Below the pieces are notes generated by a model, which saw only the letters and a list, made by a program, of their open reading frames with translations, did no database searches and was not told the DNA's origin. Source: Anaerolineales bacterium (GTDB taxonomy: Bacteria; Chloroflexota; Anaerolineae; Anaerolineales; Villigracilaceae). Taken from it: DNA of 64,000 nt. The position numbers were made by a program, and so were the translations under genes. The stretch lies in the NCBI GenBank assembly GCA_023382595.1, contig JAHDWB010000002.1:186001-250000 (forward strand), written 5' to 3'. Shown here piece by piece: positions 41,776 to 49,974 of the stretch. Each line of letters begins with the position of its first letter. Within the stretch, counting starts at the first letter, position 1.

Positions 41776-42084
41776 CTACCACTTCATCATATCGAGTTCG
41801 TCTGCGATCACCGTATTGCGGCGGCGATACACAGAAATGACCAGCGCCAGACCCACGGCAACTTCCGCGGCGGCGACGGCAAAGACGATGACAGCAAAGA
41901 CCTGCCCCGCCATCGAAGTCACATCGCCGTAGCGCCAGAAGGCAACCAGGTTGATGTTGACCGCGTTGAGCATCAACTCAACGCCGAGCAGGATCGCAAT
42001 CGCATTCCTGCGCGTCAGCACGCCGAACAAGCCAATGCTGAACAGCGCCGCTGCAAAAATGAGATACCAGGAAAGAGGAACCAT
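41776..42084 (-). CDS. nuoK: NADH-quinone oxidoreductase subunit K
   Basis: 102 residues, three membrane helices. GVLTRRNAIAILLGVELMLNAVNINLVAF carries the key Glu of the proton path (helix 2), and FAVAAAEVAVGLALVISVYRRR the second Glu (helix 3). Start ATG 42084 lies 13 bases after nuoJ. Confidence 0.95.
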   Translation of the reverse strand: MVPLSWYLIFAAALFSIGLFGVLTRRNAIAILLGVELMLNAVNINLVAFWRYGDVTSMAGQVFAVIVFAVAAAEVAVGLALVISVYRRRNTVIADELDMMKW

Positions 42085-42097
42085 ATCTGCGCGCCTC

Positions 42098-42607
42098 CTA
42101 TTTTCGATTGAACGCGAGATAGACCGCGCCCACCAGCGCCGCCATCAACAGGACGGATGCCACTTCGAACGGCAGGACATAAGCATCCGGCGAGACCAAC
42201 GCCTCGCCCAATGCCGCAATCGCATCAAAATCGGACGGGAAAGCTGCCCCTGTCTTCGAGAAGTCGCCCCACCCCTGAAGCAGGGACGCCAGCCCCGCGA
42301 ACGTCAGCACCGCTAACAGCGCGCCCGCCCACCAATTCTTATTCGTCTGCGGACCGCTGTCGCGCAAATCCCTGCGGGTGAGCATGACCGCGAAGATGAA
42401 GAGGATGGCAATCGCCCCGATGTACACGGTCACCTGCACCACGGCGATGAAGTTTGCGTTCAGCAGGGCATACGTCACTGCGACGCCGAACAGCGTGGAG
42501 ACCAGCCACAACGCCGCATGGACAAGGTTGCGCGCCGTCACCACCATCAAGCCGGAGCCGAGGGTGAAACCGGCGGTAATGAGAAAAATGATTTGTTCAC
42601 CAGTCAT
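42098..42607 (-). CDS. nuoJ: NADH-quinone oxidoreductase subunit J
   Basis: 169 residues, five membrane helices. Typical ARNLVHAALWLVSTLFGVAVTYALLNANFIAVVQVTVYIGAIAILFIFAVML, with helix 3 that twists during the catalytic cycle. A variable loop (residues 110-135) separates the last helix. It follows nuoH by 15 bases; nuoI, usually between H and J, is missing. Confidence 0.95.
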   Translation of the reverse strand: MTGEQIIFLITAGFTLGSGLMVVTARNLVHAALWLVSTLFGVAVTYALLNANFIAVVQVTVYIGAIAILFIFAVMLTRRDLRDSGPQTNKNWWAGALLAVLTFAGLASLLQGWGDFSKTGAAFPSDFDAIAALGEALVSPDAYVLPFEVASVLLMAALVGAVYLAFNRK

Positions 42608-42622
42608 AGTACATTCTCCCGA

Positions 42623-43816
42623 TCAATGGGAAGCCTCCGCCGTCTTCGCCGGACCCTCGACCTGTTCACGCTCTTTGCGGGTAACGGAGCGGGCGATCTC
42701 GAGCGCGACCCAGCCGGTCACCACGTTAGCGAGGAACATGCCGAGGATGTAGAGCCAGGTTGGAGCGCCGGCAAGAAGCGCGTTCATCAATGCCGTCACC
42801 AGCACCAGCGCAAACGCCAGCGGGGTCAGGAATTTCCAGTTGAAGGCAAGCATCTGGTCGATACGGGTACGCATCACCGTATAGCGAACCCACATGATGA
42901 GCCAGTAACCGATCATCGCCTTGATGATGAGGATCAGGATTGCCAGGAACGGGCTGACCTGCTCCAGACCGAAGAAGCGGTATCCGCCGAAGAACAGGAT
43001 CGCCCAAAAGCCGCCGAAAGTAAAGGCATGTAGAAGCTCGCCTGCGTAAAACATGCCGAACTTCATGCCGGAATATTCGATGTTGTAGCCGGAAACCAGT
43101 TCCGATTCGCCTTCTGCCAGGTCGAAGGGAGCGCGCCCCAGTTCCGCGATGGCGGCAATGAGGAAGATCAACGCGCCCAGCGGCGAGATCCAGAAATACC
43201 AGACGTCCTGCGAATTGATGATGGCGTTCATGTTCATCGAGCCCGCAAAAATGACGGGGATCATCAGCATGGCAAGCATGGGGATCTCGAACGAGACCAT
43301 CACCGCCACCTGACGGAAGCCGCCGATCAACGCGAACTTGTTATCCGACGACCAGCCCGCCATGATGATGGACAACGTGCCAATGGCGCCGGCGGCAATG
43401 ATGAACAACACGCCAACGTTCAGGTCGGTGCCAAGCATCACAGGAGCCAGCGGCACCACCGCCCACAGGATCAGCACGGACATCATCGACAGGATCGGCG
43501 CAAGGTTATATACAACCTTGTCCGCGCTGCCCGGCGTGGTGTCTTCCTTGATGATAAGCTTGATGATGTCTGCGAACGGCTGGATCAAACCGAAGGGACC
43601 CAACCGGTTGGGACCCAAGCGGTCCTGAAAGCGGGCAACGACCTTGCGCTCGACCCACACCAGGAAGATATCCACCACCATCAGCAGTACGATCAGCAGC
43701 ATGACGCCCAGGAAAGCGACCAGCACATGGGCAAAGACCGCGTCCATGCCCCAGCCGGTGAAAATGCCTTCCAGCCAGTCTGCAGCGACTTTCAATGGGT
43801 CATTCCAAAAATTCAT
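42623..43816 (-). CDS. nuoH: NADH-quinone oxidoreductase subunit H
   Basis: 397 residues, eight membrane helices. The quinone-site motifs are present: ERKVVARFQDRLGPNRLGPFGLIQPFADIIKLIIKED and the acidic loop RAPFDLAEGESELVSGYNIEYSGMKFGMFY. It links the soluble arm to the membrane arm at the quinone cavity. It is the first gene of the H-J-K-L-M-M-N set; a terminator sits between it and nuoA upstream. Confidence 0.96.
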   Translation of the reverse strand: MNFWNDPLKVAADWLEGIFTGWGMDAVFAHVLVAFLGVMLLIVLLMVVDIFLVWVERKVVARFQDRLGPNRLGPFGLIQPFADIIKLIIKEDTTPGSADKVVYNLAPILSMMSVLILWAVVPLAPVMLGTDLNVGVLFIIAAGAIGTLSIIMAGWSSDNKFALIGGFRQVAVMVSFEIPMLAMLMIPVIFAGSMNMNAIINSQDVWYFWISPLGALIFLIAAIAELGRAPFDLAEGESELVSGYNIEYSGMKFGMFYAGELLHAFTFGGFWAILFFGGYRFFGLEQVSPFLAILILIIKAMIGYWLIMWVRYTVMRTRIDQMLAFNWKFLTPLAFALVLVTALMNALLAGAPTWLYILGMFLANVVTGWVALEIARSVTRKEREQVEGPAKTAEASH

Positions 43817-43892
43817 AAATCGCTCCTATTTCAGCCTCACTCCCCGCCCTGATGCGCCAGGGGAATGCGGCTGGATTCTCCTTATTACACAA

Positions 43893-43929
43893 AGAAAAGG
43901 CTGAAACGATATTCGGTTCAGCCTTTTCT
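43893..43929 (-). terminator. Terminator between nuoA and nuoH
   Basis: Stem AGAAAAGGCTGAA / TTCAGCCTTTTCT with an 11-base loop. It separates nuoA from the nuoH operon; both strands have T-rich flanks. Confidence 0.7.
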
Positions 43930-43946
43930 TCCATTTTATAAAAGAA

Positions 43947-44300
43947 TTACACCCATTCCAACATTCCCTTGCGCCATGTGTACACCAAACCAACAACAAG
44001 GATGGCAACAAAGATAATTCCCTCCACCACCACGAACAAACCGAGATGCCCCAATTTTACAGCCCACGGGAAGAGGAAGACCGCCTCCACATCAAAGATG
44101 AGGAAGACCAGCGCAAAGATGTAATATTGAGCCTTGAACTGGATGCGCGACTCGCCCACCGCCTCGATACCGCATTCGTATGTCGATTCTTTAATGGGAT
44201 TTGGCTTTTTGGGTCCAAAAATGAAACCGGCTGCAATGGCGCCAATCGGGATAATCAACCCTACAAGTAGAAACAGCGCAACATATAACCACTCATTCAT
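43947..44300 (-). CDS. nuoA: NADH-quinone oxidoreductase subunit A
   Basis: 117 residues, three membrane helices. The loop PNPIKESTYECGIEAVGESRIQFKAQYYIFALVFLIFDVEAVFLFPWA contains the conserved Cys that senses the active/deactive state in other organisms and the acidic FDVEAVF. It stands alone before a terminator, so it is not co-transcribed with nuoBCD here. Upstream (44301-44408) nothing else is visible. Confidence 0.95.
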   Translation of the reverse strand: MNEWLYVALFLLVGLIIPIGAIAAGFIFGPKKPNPIKESTYECGIEAVGESRIQFKAQYYIFALVFLIFDVEAVFLFPWAVKLGHLGLFVVVEGIIFVAILVVGLVYTWRKGMLEWV

Positions 44301-44408
44301 CTAAATCGCTCCAATGGGAATTTAATTGCCCAAATTGTACCATAAAGAACAAACAGCCTTCCCGTAAAGCATGTCAATTATTGGGGTGATTTTTGTCATA
44401 TTTTTGAA

Positions 44409-45170
44409 TCACGCCCGCCTTTTCTTCTGTTTCTTCCTCCTGCGATTCCACAGGTATTTGACCACATCGTCAAAGAAAGGAAGACCGACTATCACACCCA
44501 GTACCGATCCGACCACGCCGGATGTCCGCACGAAATCGACCGAAAACCCGAAGAAATCCACCGCCTCGATCTCGACGATTTGGGCTGACAGCGCCATCCG
44601 GCTTTCTTCCCCGCTCAGGCGGTCTGTGAAATTCAAATGCAGCCAGACCGTGCCGCGATACACTCCCGTCTCCTGCGGGCGGATGCTCCAATAAAAAGTA
44701 ACTTCTTCCCCCTGCTTCAACGGCTGAAATGTGGAACCCGGCGGCTCGACGATCAAGCCGGCAATGTCGAAGCGCGCCTCGGCGGTGACGTTATGAGTTG
44801 CATATAGATTCGGGATCTCGATCACCTCGCCTGTGACGACATTGCCGCCAAACTCAGCGGTGGGCGTGATATTTCCCAAGTCGTCCACTTCGAGCGTCAG
44901 ACGAACGATATCACTTTCGACACCCGCCTTCATTTTGGGCGGGAATTCCAGCGTCAGGCGGCGGGTCTCCGGGATGGCGGGAATCTGCGTTGCGGAAACT
45001 TGCGGCGCGGGCTGTGTCGGGGGGATCGCGCCCGCGGTTGGCGGAGCTTCAGATGTCTCATCGGTTGCAGGAAGTTCCATTGCATTGCCGCACGCCACAA
45101 TGAGCAGGATCACCGTCAATGCGAAGGGGATGAGAAAAAAGCGCCGCGGAGAAAAAGGTTTAGAGATCAC
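44409..45170 (-). CDS. Lipoprotein with C-terminal membrane segment
   Basis: 253 residues from GTG 45170, overlapping the stop of the mini-gene upstream (GTGA). The signal peptide ends in a lipobox (LIVAC), then a Pro/Thr-rich linker, an Ig-like beta domain (RRLTLEFPPKMKAGVESDIVRLTLEV through GVYRGTVWLHLNF), and near the end a hydrophobic stretch (SGVVGSVLGVIVGLPFFDDVVKYLW) before a very basic tail (RRRKKQKKRR). Lipid anchor and C-terminal helix hold it at the membrane from both ends. Function unknown. Confidence 0.8.
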   Translation of the reverse strand: MISKPFSPRRFFLIPFALTVILLIVACGNAMELPATDETSEAPPTAGAIPPTQPAPQVSATQIPAIPETRRLTLEFPPKMKAGVESDIVRLTLEVDDLGNITPTAEFGGNVVTGEVIEIPNLYATHNVTAEARFDIAGLIVEPPGSTFQPLKQGEEVTFYWSIRPQETGVYRGTVWLHLNFTDRLSGEESRMALSAQIVEIEAVDFFGFSVDFVRTSGVVGSVLGVIVGLPFFDDVVKYLWNRRRKKQKKRRA

Positions 45171-45340
45171 GTAACAGGGTCGAGTTTGAAATGAAGCGAA
45201 GATGGGGTTGGGAGTCGAAGTTCAGCGGGCGGAATCGTCCGTTCCATCGTTGTGCGCGGATTGGGGGCATATCCCCAGACCAGCAAAGCAATGGAAACAG
45301 AAAGAAGAATGAAGGCAAGCACCAGCCGGATTTTTTTCAT
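45167..45340 (-). CDS. Mini membrane protein in an overlapping three-gene cluster
   Basis: 57 residues from ATG 45340. One signal or membrane segment (IRLVLAFILLSVSIALLVWGYAPNP), then a short extracytoplasmic tail (PAELRLPTPSSLHFKLDP). It overlaps the gene before and the gene after by four bases each, which makes real translation likely although it is shorter than most callers accept. Function unknown. Confidence 0.65.
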   Translation of the reverse strand: MKKIRLVLAFILLSVSIALLVWGYAPNPRTTMERTIPPAELRLPTPSSLHFKLDPVT

Positions 45341-46089
45341 CGATCCACTTCTTCCACTTCGATATACCACTTGACGCGCGTGCCGACGCGGTCGCGCAAT
45401 TGCCAGGCGATGGGCTTGGGCATCTCTTCGAAGGTGCGTTGTATCTCGCGCACCCGCTGAACGATGATGCCGCGTTCCTCCGCCGAGAGAAGTTCTTCTG
45501 TGCCGATGAATTGCTCGACACGCTCCAAATTGATGGAGGTGGTTTTGTACAAGCCCCAATCCTGGCTGCACAAGCGGGCAAGCACGGACAGGTTGATATG
45601 TTCGTTGTCGTCGCCGCCGGTTTCATTATTCAACAAAATGGACGTAATATCAAGCAGGTCTTTGCGGTTGAGTTCAACAATCTGCGCTTTGGAAAGCAGA
45701 AGTTCCGCCAGCGGAATGGTGAGTGGGTCGGCGGTGAGGCGCTCTTCGAGCGGAATCTTGTGGCACATTTCAAAGTCGCCGACGAAGATATCGACCTTCA
45801 TATCCGTTCCATCGTCGAAGTAGATCTGGCGGGTGGCGCCGTTGAGGATGTTGAACTGCTTATCGGGGCTGTAACCGACTTCGAGCATGAAGGCTTCGAA
45901 CTCGCGGCGCTGTTTTTTTGCCACGGCGAAATCCAGGTCGGCGAATTCGCGCGCGAACAGCGGATGATTCCGTTTGTTATGCGCCTGTACCGCCAGCCCG
46001 CCAATCGCGCGGATCTGGATATTCCTTTGATTCCCCGCATCCACCAACCGATGCATTTCCGTCAATATTTCCTGTGATGTCAACGCCAT
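45337..46089 (-). CDS. Nucleotidyltransferase-like protein (AbiEii-type fold)
   Basis: 250 residues. AIGGLAVQAHNKRNHPLFAREFADLDFAVAKKQRREFEAFM has the GG and D-x-D of minimal nucleotidyltransferases, as in AbiEii/HEPN-partner proteins, and DMKVDIFVGDFEMCHKIPLEERL gives the third Asp. The C-terminal 100 residues are helical. AbiEii enzymes are toxins, but no AbiEi antitoxin is adjacent; here the partners are a mini membrane protein and a lipoprotein, linked by 4-base overlaps. What it modifies is unknown. Confidence 0.75.
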   Translation of the reverse strand: MALTSQEILTEMHRLVDAGNQRNIQIRAIGGLAVQAHNKRNHPLFAREFADLDFAVAKKQRREFEAFMLEVGYSPDKQFNILNGATRQIYFDDGTDMKVDIFVGDFEMCHKIPLEERLTADPLTIPLAELLLSKAQIVELNRKDLLDITSILLNNETGGDDNEHINLSVLARLCSQDWGLYKTTSINLERVEQFIGTEELLSAEERGIIVQRVREIQRTFEEMPKPIAWQLRDRVGTRVKWYIEVEEVDR

Positions 46090-46104
46090 CCATTCACCTT
46101 GAAA

Positions 46105-46182
46105 AAATCACCACAGATGAACACTGATGAAAAGGATATATTTTCATCCAGCCACCAATGTTCATCTGTGTTTATCCGCGGT
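46105..46182. repeat. Dispersed inverted repeat with CACAGATGAACA units
   Basis: CACAGATGAACA (46112-46123) is mirrored by TGTTCATCTGTG (46159-46170), with TTTATCCGCGG behind it. Such CACAGATGAACA/ATCCGCGG strings recur between genes in many bacteria. A related ATCCGCAGAT / ATCTGCGGAT pair lies at 4880-4934. No gene. Confidence 0.6.
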
Positions 46183-46196
46183 TTGGTTGCGGAGGT

Positions 46197-47822
46197 CTAT
46201 TCGACCGGGATCTCAGCCTGCACCTTGCCCAGGTCGATGCCCTTGCTCTTGCGGTATGCCTTGAAGCCGAAATAGATGACTGCGGCAAGTACGTAATTGC
46301 CGAGCATGTAGAGTATGGAGTTGGTGTTACTGATGCCGATTCCGTACAACAGGTTCGGGTCAAAGATCCACTGATAGAGCAGATACACGAGGAAGCCGCC
46401 GAAGATAACTCCCGCCACCGTGATCAACGGAATGCCCAATACATTGTATTTCGCGATCGGGGAGGAACGATACAGATCAGGCTTGGTGTACGGCAGGACG
46501 ATCGCGGAGATGGTCGTGCCGAGGAAGGTCACGGCGATGACGAGCGTGGAGCACAATGTCAAGGTCTGGAAGTTGAGCAGGTTGTAATTGAACAAGTACG
46601 CCACAACCACGGACGGGACGACCATCAATAACAGCGCGTTGACCGGCGTACCGGTGCGCTCATCCAACTTGGCGACCGACTCGGGCAGCAGTCGGTCGAA
46701 GGCGGCGGCGAAAATGACGCGCGTGGAAGACAGGAAGACCGTCGCGCACCAGCCGAACCACCACAGACTCATCAACGCCACGACGAGGAACTGCACGAGT
46801 TTGTTCGTGGTCAGGAAGGAAGCCAGCAGGGCGGGATAGGGCCAGACCGGAAGCGCGGGAGTCACATCCGTAAAGCCCCAGGCGTAGTTCCACCACGCCG
46901 CGCCAGCCTGCACGTAAAAGTCCCAGCCGATGGTGTTGCGGATGGCGTAGAGCAGGACGATTCCGAGCAGGGTGGTGATGCCGAGCGCCGAGCCCATGCC
47001 CGCCATGTTGCGTTTGAAATCCGTCGCGCCGCGCACTTCACCGTAGAGGGTCGCGCCCCAGTTGGGCCACAAGTTAAAGAAGACCATGTAGGGAATGACG
47101 AGGAAGACCAGTGCCAGCGACCCGCCCGCGAACGGTGTGATCGCGCCCGCCTCCGTCCCGAGGGAAACGGTCTGGTCGTAGAGCCCAGCCTCGGTTCCGA
47201 ACATCGAGGCGGCGTTCGATTCCAAGCCAGCCTTGAAGGCTTCGGGGGAGCCGGTCAACAACAGGACGATCACGATCAGCAGACCGAGCATCCCGCCGTA
47301 GAAGGAGAATTTCTGGATGCGGGCGTAGGTCTTCATGCCGAGCACGATGAACAGGCTGACGATACCGAGCGTGATGAGCGAAGCGGTGAACGCGCCGTTC
47401 TGCGTGCCTGCAAACCACAGGGCGGTTTCCTTTGCACCGAGCACACCCAGCAAGGGCACCAGCACAATGTGGCGGAACATGTCGCCGTACAACGGAACCC
47501 ACAGCCACAGGATGAACCACCAGCCCGTCACGGCAAGGATGAAGCCCACCGCCCCGCCGAGAATGCGGCTCTGCCAGACGTAATCGCCGCCCGAACGCGG
47601 CATGACCGAGATCAACGCGGCATAGACAACGACCTCAAAAAAGATGAAGATGGCGCTGATGATGAGCGCATTGACCATGCCGCCCTCGAAGTAGTACATC
47701 TGACTGAAGCTGTACAGACCGAGGGTGATCAGGTTGATGGAGAACAACGCGTAGATGAACGCGTCCATGACCGACCACGAACGAACCAAGCCGGTCGCCT
47801 TACGGACAAACAAGTTACTCAT
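46197..47822 (-). CDS. APC superfamily amino acid permease
   Basis: 541 residues, about 12-14 membrane segments. The N-terminus FVRKATGLVRSWSVMDAFIYALFSINL and SVMPRSGGDYVWQSRILGGAVGFI match the first helices of APC permeases (unwound helix 1 and the GGDY motif). WFGWCATVFLSSTRVIFAAAFDRLLPE is the typical late loop. Likely amino acid or polyamine transport; the substrate is unknown. No enzyme gene of amino acid breakdown is directly attached. Confidence 0.9.
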   Translation of the reverse strand: MSNLFVRKATGLVRSWSVMDAFIYALFSINLITLGLYSFSQMYYFEGGMVNALIISAIFIFFEVVVYAALISVMPRSGGDYVWQSRILGGAVGFILAVTGWWFILWLWVPLYGDMFRHIVLVPLLGVLGAKETALWFAGTQNGAFTASLITLGIVSLFIVLGMKTYARIQKFSFYGGMLGLLIVIVLLLTGSPEAFKAGLESNAASMFGTEAGLYDQTVSLGTEAGAITPFAGGSLALVFLVIPYMVFFNLWPNWGATLYGEVRGATDFKRNMAGMGSALGITTLLGIVLLYAIRNTIGWDFYVQAGAAWWNYAWGFTDVTPALPVWPYPALLASFLTTNKLVQFLVVALMSLWWFGWCATVFLSSTRVIFAAAFDRLLPESVAKLDERTGTPVNALLLMVVPSVVVAYLFNYNLLNFQTLTLCSTLVIAVTFLGTTISAIVLPYTKPDLYRSSPIAKYNVLGIPLITVAGVIFGGFLVYLLYQWIFDPNLLYGIGISNTNSILYMLGNYVLAAVIYFGFKAYRKSKGIDLGKVQAEIPVE

Positions 47823-47852
47823 GACACTCTCCTCTTTTGGTGTTTTTTTTCA

Positions 47853-47901
47853 CCCTCACCCCTTGCCCCGCTCCCAAAACGGGAGCGGGGTTGGGTGAGG
47901 G
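47853..47901. repeat. GC-rich inverted repeat before the APC permease
   Basis: CCCTCACCC...CCCCGCTCCC pairs with GGGAGCGGGG...GGGTGAGGG around AAAA. The CCCTCACCC / GGGTGAGGG ends are a common intergenic palindrome type. It could also stop transcription from the metallophosphoesterase gene on the minus strand. Confidence 0.6.
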
Positions 47902-47904
47902 AAA

Positions 47905-48846
47905 TTAACCTGTTGTCAGAACGTAATCTTCCACTTTTCGTTTTCCGAGCCGCACCAGCGCGCCCAACAGCGTGCCCTGTTCATACATCGAGCCGGGATT
48001 GATGCACAAGGTCTTGCCGATGCGCGAAACGCCGCGCCCTTCGTGGATATGTCCGTGCAAGCCGAGCAAGGGCTGGACTTCTTCGATGGACCGGCGCAGT
48101 GCCGTCGAGCCGACCGGCTTCATGGACTGTCCCGCCATCTTCGGGCGCAGATTTTCGTCCAGTTCGGGCGCTTCGTCGAGATTCGATTTATACGGCGGGA
48201 CATGGATGTTGAAGATGGCGTTGTGCGGGTCTTTGAGTTGGGAGGTCATCGCATCATACCTGACCTTGAGTTGATCCTCGTCCTCTTCCCGGTGCGTGTC
48301 CCAGGGCGTGCGGTTGGACCAGCCCGAAGCGATCATTTCATGACCGCTTTTCAGCGACGTAACCTGCCCCTCGGCGAGCACCACGCTGCGGCTGGAACGA
48401 ACGATCTCGTCCACATCATCCATGTCGTCGTTGCCCGGGCAGCAGTAGACGGTCATGCCGGTGCCTGCCAGTTTTTTGTCCGCCAGTTCCATCCATTGCT
48501 GGACGACCTTGAGCACTTCGGCAAGGAATATCTCGCTGACGCGCTGCGGGTCTTTTTCCAGTTCGGCGATCTCATCGGGCGTGGTCATATACGGATAATA
48601 ACCGCGGCTGCGGACACGCTTTTTCATGTCCGTCAGTTCGTCTTCGGTTGAGACATCAAACACCTGTTCGAGCAAAGTGATGCGGTAGTTCGAGCCGCCC
48701 TGATGAATGAACGGGACAACCGCCTTGCCCGTCATGTCGCCGCCGAGGATCAATTGGTCGGCGTTGTAGAATTTCCCCGCGTTCAAAAACTTGCTCCAGC
48801 AAATATCCGACCCGTGAATGTCTGTGGCAAAGAAGATGGTGGTCAC
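47905..48846 (-). CDS. Calcineurin-like metallophosphoesterase
   Basis: 313 residues from GTG 48846. Motif series: FFATDIHGSDICW (D-x-H), LILGGDMTGK (GD), YCCPGNDDMDD (GNxD in place of GNHD), FNIHVPPY (H) and LLGLHGHIHEGRG (GHxH). All metal ligands for a dinuclear site are there; the usual His in GNH is replaced by Asp, as in a branch of small phosphoesterases. Substrate unknown: cyclic nucleotide, nucleotide or phosphodiester. Confidence 0.9.
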   Translation of the reverse strand: MTTIFFATDIHGSDICWSKFLNAGKFYNADQLILGGDMTGKAVVPFIHQGGSNYRITLLEQVFDVSTEDELTDMKKRVRSRGYYPYMTTPDEIAELEKDPQRVSEIFLAEVLKVVQQWMELADKKLAGTGMTVYCCPGNDDMDDVDEIVRSSRSVVLAEGQVTSLKSGHEMIASGWSNRTPWDTHREEDEDQLKVRYDAMTSQLKDPHNAIFNIHVPPYKSNLDEAPELDENLRPKMAGQSMKPVGSTALRRSIEEVQPLLGLHGHIHEGRGVSRIGKTLCINPGSMYEQGTLLGALVRLGKRKVEDYVLTTG

Positions 48847-48942
48847 ATGCAGATCCTTTTATGATGGGGATGGCTTGCAGATGCCGTGCGGATTTGATGG
48901 AATTAATTATACCCCCCGAAAACGCGAATACAACCGTGAAAT

Positions 48943-48977
48943 AAAAAAAGCTTCGGAAGTCTATCGACTTCCGAAGC
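48943..48977 (-). terminator. Terminator behind the PRC-barrel gene
   Basis: Stem GCTTCGGAAGTC / GACTTCCGAAGC with loop TATC, followed on the minus strand by seven T. Confidence 0.8.
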
Positions 48978-48989
48978 CTGTGACACTTC

Positions 48990-49649
48990 CTACCCAGCCT
49001 GAGTGAGATCCGCCAGCTCTTCGACCGAGGCTCTTTTCACGCAGAGATGGATATGCTCCATGCCCATCTCCGTCACCCATTGGATCGGGATGAGTTTCAT
49101 CTCTTTCACGAACAGCCCGTTCGAAACGACCAGACCGGTCATGTGCTCATCTCGCGGGTCGGCAAGGATGCGTTCAACATTGCCGACATGGATACCTTCG
49201 AGCGTGATGATCTTCGGGTTTTCATCCATGACGATGGTGCCATCCGGGATATTCTGCCGGATCTGCGGAATCATTCCGTGACCGGGCGCCACACGCATTG
49301 CCCGCGCGCCGAGGTCGGCATGCCCGACCCCTGAAAGTCCGGCGCTGCCCGCATAGGGCGGGTCGCGGACCGGCTCCCGTTCATCCACGATGTATTCCTC
49401 CTCCAACGGCGGGAAGGTTTCGATATCCCCGGCGTTTTGGTTCAACACGATCTGGTTCTCGCTGGTCTCCGCGATCAGTTCGATCGGCACAACCTTCTCT
49501 TCGCGGCGGAACAGATTGCCTACGCGCACAACGATGGCGTTGAGCGCCTTGTCGGCGGGGTCGACCACCACGCGGTTCAACAGACCGACAGGATGACCGT
49601 CCGCTGCCAGAACGGCAGCCTTCTTTTGAAGTTGGATGGTTGCATTCAT
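48990..49649 (-). CDS. PRC-barrel domain protein
   Basis: 219 residues from ATG 49649, which follows GGAGC. Two similar PRC-barrel units: LQKKAAVLAADGHPVGLLNRVVVDPADKALNAIVVRVG at the start, and LEGIHVGNVERILADPRDEHMTGLVVSNGLFVKEMKLIPIQWVTEMG at the end, joined by a Gly/Pro-rich linker. PRC-barrels occur in RimM and photosynthetic H subunits and bind protein or RNA. Cytoplasmic; function unknown. 49650-49974 holds no gene; an inverted repeat TTTTGTTCT / AGAACAAAA lies at 49811-49859. Confidence 0.85.
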   Translation of the reverse strand: MNATIQLQKKAAVLAADGHPVGLLNRVVVDPADKALNAIVVRVGNLFRREEKVVPIELIAETSENQIVLNQNAGDIETFPPLEEEYIVDEREPVRDPPYAGSAGLSGVGHADLGARAMRVAPGHGMIPQIRQNIPDGTIVMDENPKIITLEGIHVGNVERILADPRDEHMTGLVVSNGLFVKEMKLIPIQWVTEMGMEHIHLCVKRASVEELADLTQAG

Positions 49650-49974
49650 TTGTTTGCTCCTTTCCGGGCGGAGATTCCTTGCATTCAAAAGGCTGGTCTC
49701 GCCCATAACGCTTCCCCCCGCAACAGATCAACACGTCACACCCCCATGGAAATTGCATTTACACACAAATCCATTATACAGAGTTATGAAGCCCTGCCCA
49801 GCTTAAAATCTTTTGTTCTAAAGAAATTCTAATTTCATGACATTTGTTACAGAACAAAATTAGAGAATAGTAATAAAATAAGTCTTGTCATTGGAGACCG
49901 AATGGCAACACACAGGGGCACACGCCAGGCTCGCTACCCAAAATTTGACGCAACCTCAAATTTCAGGAGAAAAA

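Noticed and set aside
45337-46089. Complete AbiE toxin-antitoxin system
   Set aside because: Only an AbiEii-like enzyme is present; no AbiEi-type antitoxin gene lies on either side.
49650-49974. TnaC-like leader peptide before tryptophanase
   Set aside because: No short frame with Trp and Pro codons in the known TnaC spacing was seen.
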